39,783 nucleotides of DNA from an uncultured Bacteroidota bacterium. Its GTDB lineage: Bacteria; Bacteroidota; Bacteroidia; Chitinophagales; Chitinophagaceae. The stretch spans positions 1 to 39,783 of the forward strand of contig CALLKA010000080.1 in NCBI GenBank assembly GCA_938008665.1. Direction: 5' to 3'. Shown piece by piece: positions 37,347-39,783 of this stretch (positions are counted from its first letter, which is position 1; the number at the start of each line of letters is the position of its first letter). Position numbers and translations under genes: made by a program. A model generated the notes under the pieces. It saw only the letters and a list, made by a program, of their open reading frames with translations. It did not search any database and was not told the DNA's origin.

Positions 37347-39783
37347 TTAATTACCAATAACCGGAATTCCTAATTTATGTACGGCTTCGTTTAAAGCCTT
37401 AATGCCTTCTTTTTTCAAATCATTATATAGCTTTAATTGCACATCCACTTTCGCTTTTAAATCCACGAAGGTTTCTTGTACCTGCTTGGTTGGTGCGGTG
37501 TAACCTGATGATGCAGATCCAAATACCCCTGCAATTTTATCATCCAAACGAATAGGATAATTTAAAACATCCTGTCCGCTCTTCGCTTTTGTTTGATGCA
37601 ATGCTTCCTCAATCGTCTTAAGGCTAGCCAAAATTGTATTGGATTGCTTTTGGAAGCTCGTATCCTTTGTTTTCTTTTGTACTGTTTGTATTTGTGTTCT
37701 GATTTCTTTAATACCTTTTAATGTTTTCATAATGGCACTAAAATTATCCGCTACAGACAATAAAAATTGTTCCTGCGCTTTTAAATCAGCGTTACTTACT
37801 TTGTAATTTGGATCCGCTACAATTTCAAAAGGCAATTCAGTCGAATCATTATCAATAATCACTTTAGCAAAATAGTTGCCTGGTGCAGCTAATACTGGAC
37901 TGGTTGCCCCATTCCAAAGAATCAAACCTTCCTCCGGCTTTTCAATTTCTTTATGGTACATATTCCAAACAAAATTTTGGAATCCAGCTTCCGTACTTGG
38001 TCCGCCTACCTCATTTTGATTAAATGTTCTGATGACCTTTTTTTGATCATTTAATATGCTTATCATAACTCTTGTTGAATCAGAAGTATTCGCTTTCCAA
38101 TAATTAATCACCACCCCTTTAGGCGGGTTGGCACCCACATTATTCGGCGCACTCATAATCATACCACGACCGCGTCTGCCGCCCATTTGTGGTGGTACGC
38201 GATATGTTTTTGCAATTGGAAACACTTTGTTTTTAGTTGCGTTTGAAGCATCATGATTCTCAATGAATCTTAAATCATCTAAAATATAAATGCTACGGCC
38301 TTGGGTACCCACAATTAAATTATGATCACGAATTAATAAATCTGTTATAGGTGTTTTTGGTAAATTTAATTGGAAGTGTTCCCAATTTTTTCCATCATTA
38401 ACAGATATATACAATCCATACTCAGTTCCAGCAAATAATATGCCTGCCTTACGTGGACTAGCAACAATCGCTCTTGTGAAATGCATTGGATCAATACCAT
38501 TCGTTATTTTTTCCCAGGTTTCCCCATAATCATGCGTCACATACAAATAAGGTGTAAAGTCATCTAGCTTGTATCTCGTTCCTGCAAAATAAGCAGTTCC
38601 TTTTCTGATAGGATCTATTTCAACACGGTTCCACATCATCCATTGTGGAATATCCTTCGGTGTTACATTTTTCCAATTTTTTCCGCCATCCTTACTTACA
38701 TTAATGATACCATCATCACTTCCTGTCCATAACAAATCCTTTTCTAAAGGTGATTCAGCAGCAGTAAAAATGGTACAATAATATTCTACACTAGTATTAT
38801 CCTGTGTGATGGGTCCACCTGAACTTTTTTGACGGCTCTTGTCATTGGTCGTTAAGTCAGGTGATAACATATCCCAACTTGCACCTTCATTTTCGGTAGA
38901 AAATAAATGATTACCTGCTGTGTACAATTTTTTAGGATTGTGCGGAGAAAAGAAAATTGGATGATTCCATTGGAAACGATACTTCATAGCTTCTGCACCC
39001 GCACCCATTGGATTGTCAGGCCATACATTTATCACTCTATTCTCGCCAGTTTTATGATCATACCTTGTAATTAAACCACCATAAGATCCGCCATAAACAA
39101 TATCACTATTCGTAGGATCAGCAACTATATAGCCACTTTCACCACCAGCTGTTACATCAAAATCATTCTCTCCAATGTAAGAACCATAAGTACTTGATAA
39201 AATTCTGAATGCAGAATTATCTTGTTGCGCACCTAATACGCGATAAGGAAAATGATTATCCGTACTTAAGCGATATACCTGCACTGTAGGTTGATTCATT
39301 ACTGTACTCCAGTTTTTTGCACCATCTAAACTTACTTGCGCGCCACCATCATCAGCAACAATCATGCGCTTACCATTTTTAGGATCAATCCACAAATCAT
39401 GATGATCGCCATGCGGTGTTCTTCCTGCTACAAAAGTTCGTCCACCATCACTTGACATCATAAAGTTTACGTTGGGACAATACACTTTATTTTCATCTGC
39501 TGGATCCACAAATACCTTAGTATAATACCAAGCTCTTTGACGAATATTATTATCACTACAAACTAATTCCCAAGATTTACCGGCATCATCAGACATATAT
39601 AAACCACCATCTTTGTTTTCAATTAAAGCATATAATTTGTCTGTATTAGATTTTGCAATGCCAATACCTACAATATCCCATACACCTTTTGGTAATCCTT
39701 TCGCAGTTTTAATATTAGTCCAAGTTTCGCCGCCATCTGTACTTTTATACATTCCAGAACCTTCTCCACCACTCTCTAAACTA
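37347..39783 (-). CDS. BNR/sortilin-like repeat protein, 5' end outside the window
   Basis: About 812 residues are visible. The frame remains open at the right edge (...G-G-E-G-S-G-M-Y-K-S-T-D-G-G), so the first Met seen is internal and the start is missing. Several Asp-box motifs (S/T-x-D-G-G-x-T/N-W) recur, for example S-T-D-G-G-E-T-W, S-D-D-A-G-K-S-W, S-K-D-G-G-K-N-W and T-H-D-Y-G-E-T-W. These indicate beta-propeller blades of the sortilin/VPS10 or BNR glycosidase type. The last 300 residues hold a beta-rich domain, then a helical region with a coiled-coil character, and no type IX sorting domain. Such proteins are often called glycosyl hydrolases without evidence, so I leave the function open. 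It is probably exported, but the N-terminus is not visible. Confidence 0.85.
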   Translation of the reverse strand, partial: SLESGGEGSGMYKSTDGGETWTNIKTAKGLPKGVWDIVGIGIAKSNTDKLYALIENKDGGLYMSDDAGKSWELVCSDNNIRQRAWYYTKVFVDPADENKVYCPNVNFMMSSDGGRTFVAGRTPHGDHHDLWIDPKNGKRMIVADDGGAQVSLDGAKNWSTVMNQPTVQVYRLSTDNHFPYRVLGAQQDNSAFRILSSTYGSYIGENDFDVTAGGESGYIVADPTNSDIVYGGSYGGLITRYDHKTGENRVINVWPDNPMGAGAEAMKYRFQWNHPIFFSPHNPKKLYTAGNHLFSTENEGASWDMLSPDLTTNDKSRQKSSGGPITQDNTSVEYYCTIFTAAESPLEKDLLWTGSDDGIINVSKDGGKNWKNVTPKDIPQWMMWNRVEIDPIRKGTAYFAGTRYKLDDFTPYLYVTHDYGETWEKITNGIDPMHFTRAIVASPRKAGILFAGTEYGLYISVNDGKNWEHFQLNLPKTPITDLLIRDHNLIVGTQGRSIYILDDLRFIENHDASNATKNKVFPIAKTYRVPPQMGGRRGRGMIMSAPNNVGANPPKGVVINYWKANTSDSTRVMISILNDQKKVIRTFNQNEVGGPSTEAGFQNFVWNMYHKEIEKPEEGLILWNGATSPVLAAPGNYFAKVIIDNDSTELPFEIVADPNYKVSNADLKAQEQFLLSVADNFSAIMKTLKGIKEIRTQIQTVQKKTKDTSFQKQSNTILASLKTIEEALHQTKAKSGQDVLNYPIRLDDKIAGVFGSASSGYTAPTKQVQETFVDLKAKVDVQLKLYNDLKKEGIKALNEAVHKLGIPVIGN

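Overview
The window is AT-rich chromosomal DNA from a member of the Bacteroidota, most likely of the Chitinophagaceae or a close relative. The evidence is the gene content: PorT and GldB of the type IX secretion/gliding system, BshA of bacillithiol synthesis, a carboxypeptidase-regulatory-domain TonB receptor, DUF5117-type metalloprotease, DUF1343/NamZ and a histone-H1-like Lys/Ala/Pro protein. Shine-Dalgarno sequences are largely absent, and the Bacteroidota -7 box TAnnTTTG occurs repeatedly just before start codons. I see no rRNA, tRNA, CRISPR array, phage or insertion sequence, and no gene-free stretch longer than about 190 bases.

Layout. (1) 37-915: a MerR/B12-binding regulator with the CarH-type W-x9-EH signature. 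(2) 1035-3670, minus: rfbB-rfbC-rfbA for dTDP-sugar synthesis, without rfbD. (3) 3743-7130: a membrane acyltransferase related to HGSNAT/NagX converges on amgK-like/murU. The kinase carries a C-terminal RapZ-type domain. (4) 7233-11198, plus: a TonB-dependent receptor, a strong terminator, a palindromic intergenic element, and a SAM hydrolase (DUF62) with a signal peptide. (5) 11312-14350, plus: umuD (with both catalytic dyad residues replaced), umuC, and a free-standing C-terminal half of carbamoyl-phosphate synthase large subunit with its own promoter. (6) 14414-18789: M28 peptidase, bshA, class III aminotransferase, gamma carbonic anhydrase. (7) 18814-25539: rsgA, divergent from a five-gene plus-strand run ubiE-porT-pyrC-mutS-like-comM. 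(8) 25536-29324: CoA-binding protein, H1-like protein, zinc metalloprotease, DUF1569 protein. (9) 29418-34206: pyruvate dehydrogenase E2, isocitrate dehydrogenase (predicted NAD-type), apaG, gldB. (10) 34262-39783: nadE, namZ, and the 3' part of a BNR/sortilin-like repeat protein that runs off the right edge.

Themes. Cell-wall sugar salvage is represented by NamZ (release of MurNAc), the AmgK-like kinase (MurNAc to MurNAc-1-P) and MurU (to UDP-MurNAc). The RapZ-type domain on the kinase suggests feedback sensing of an amino-sugar metabolite. Type IX secretion/gliding genes sit in their familiar places beside housekeeping genes (ubiE-porT, nadE-gldB). Most of the rest is core metabolism. The most unusual items are the kinase-RapZ fusion, the dyad-less UmuD, the half-CarB gene, the exported-looking SAM hydrolase, and short-leader or leaderless promoters in which the -7 box ends four bases before ATG. 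I do not see a clear multi-gene defence or mobile system.
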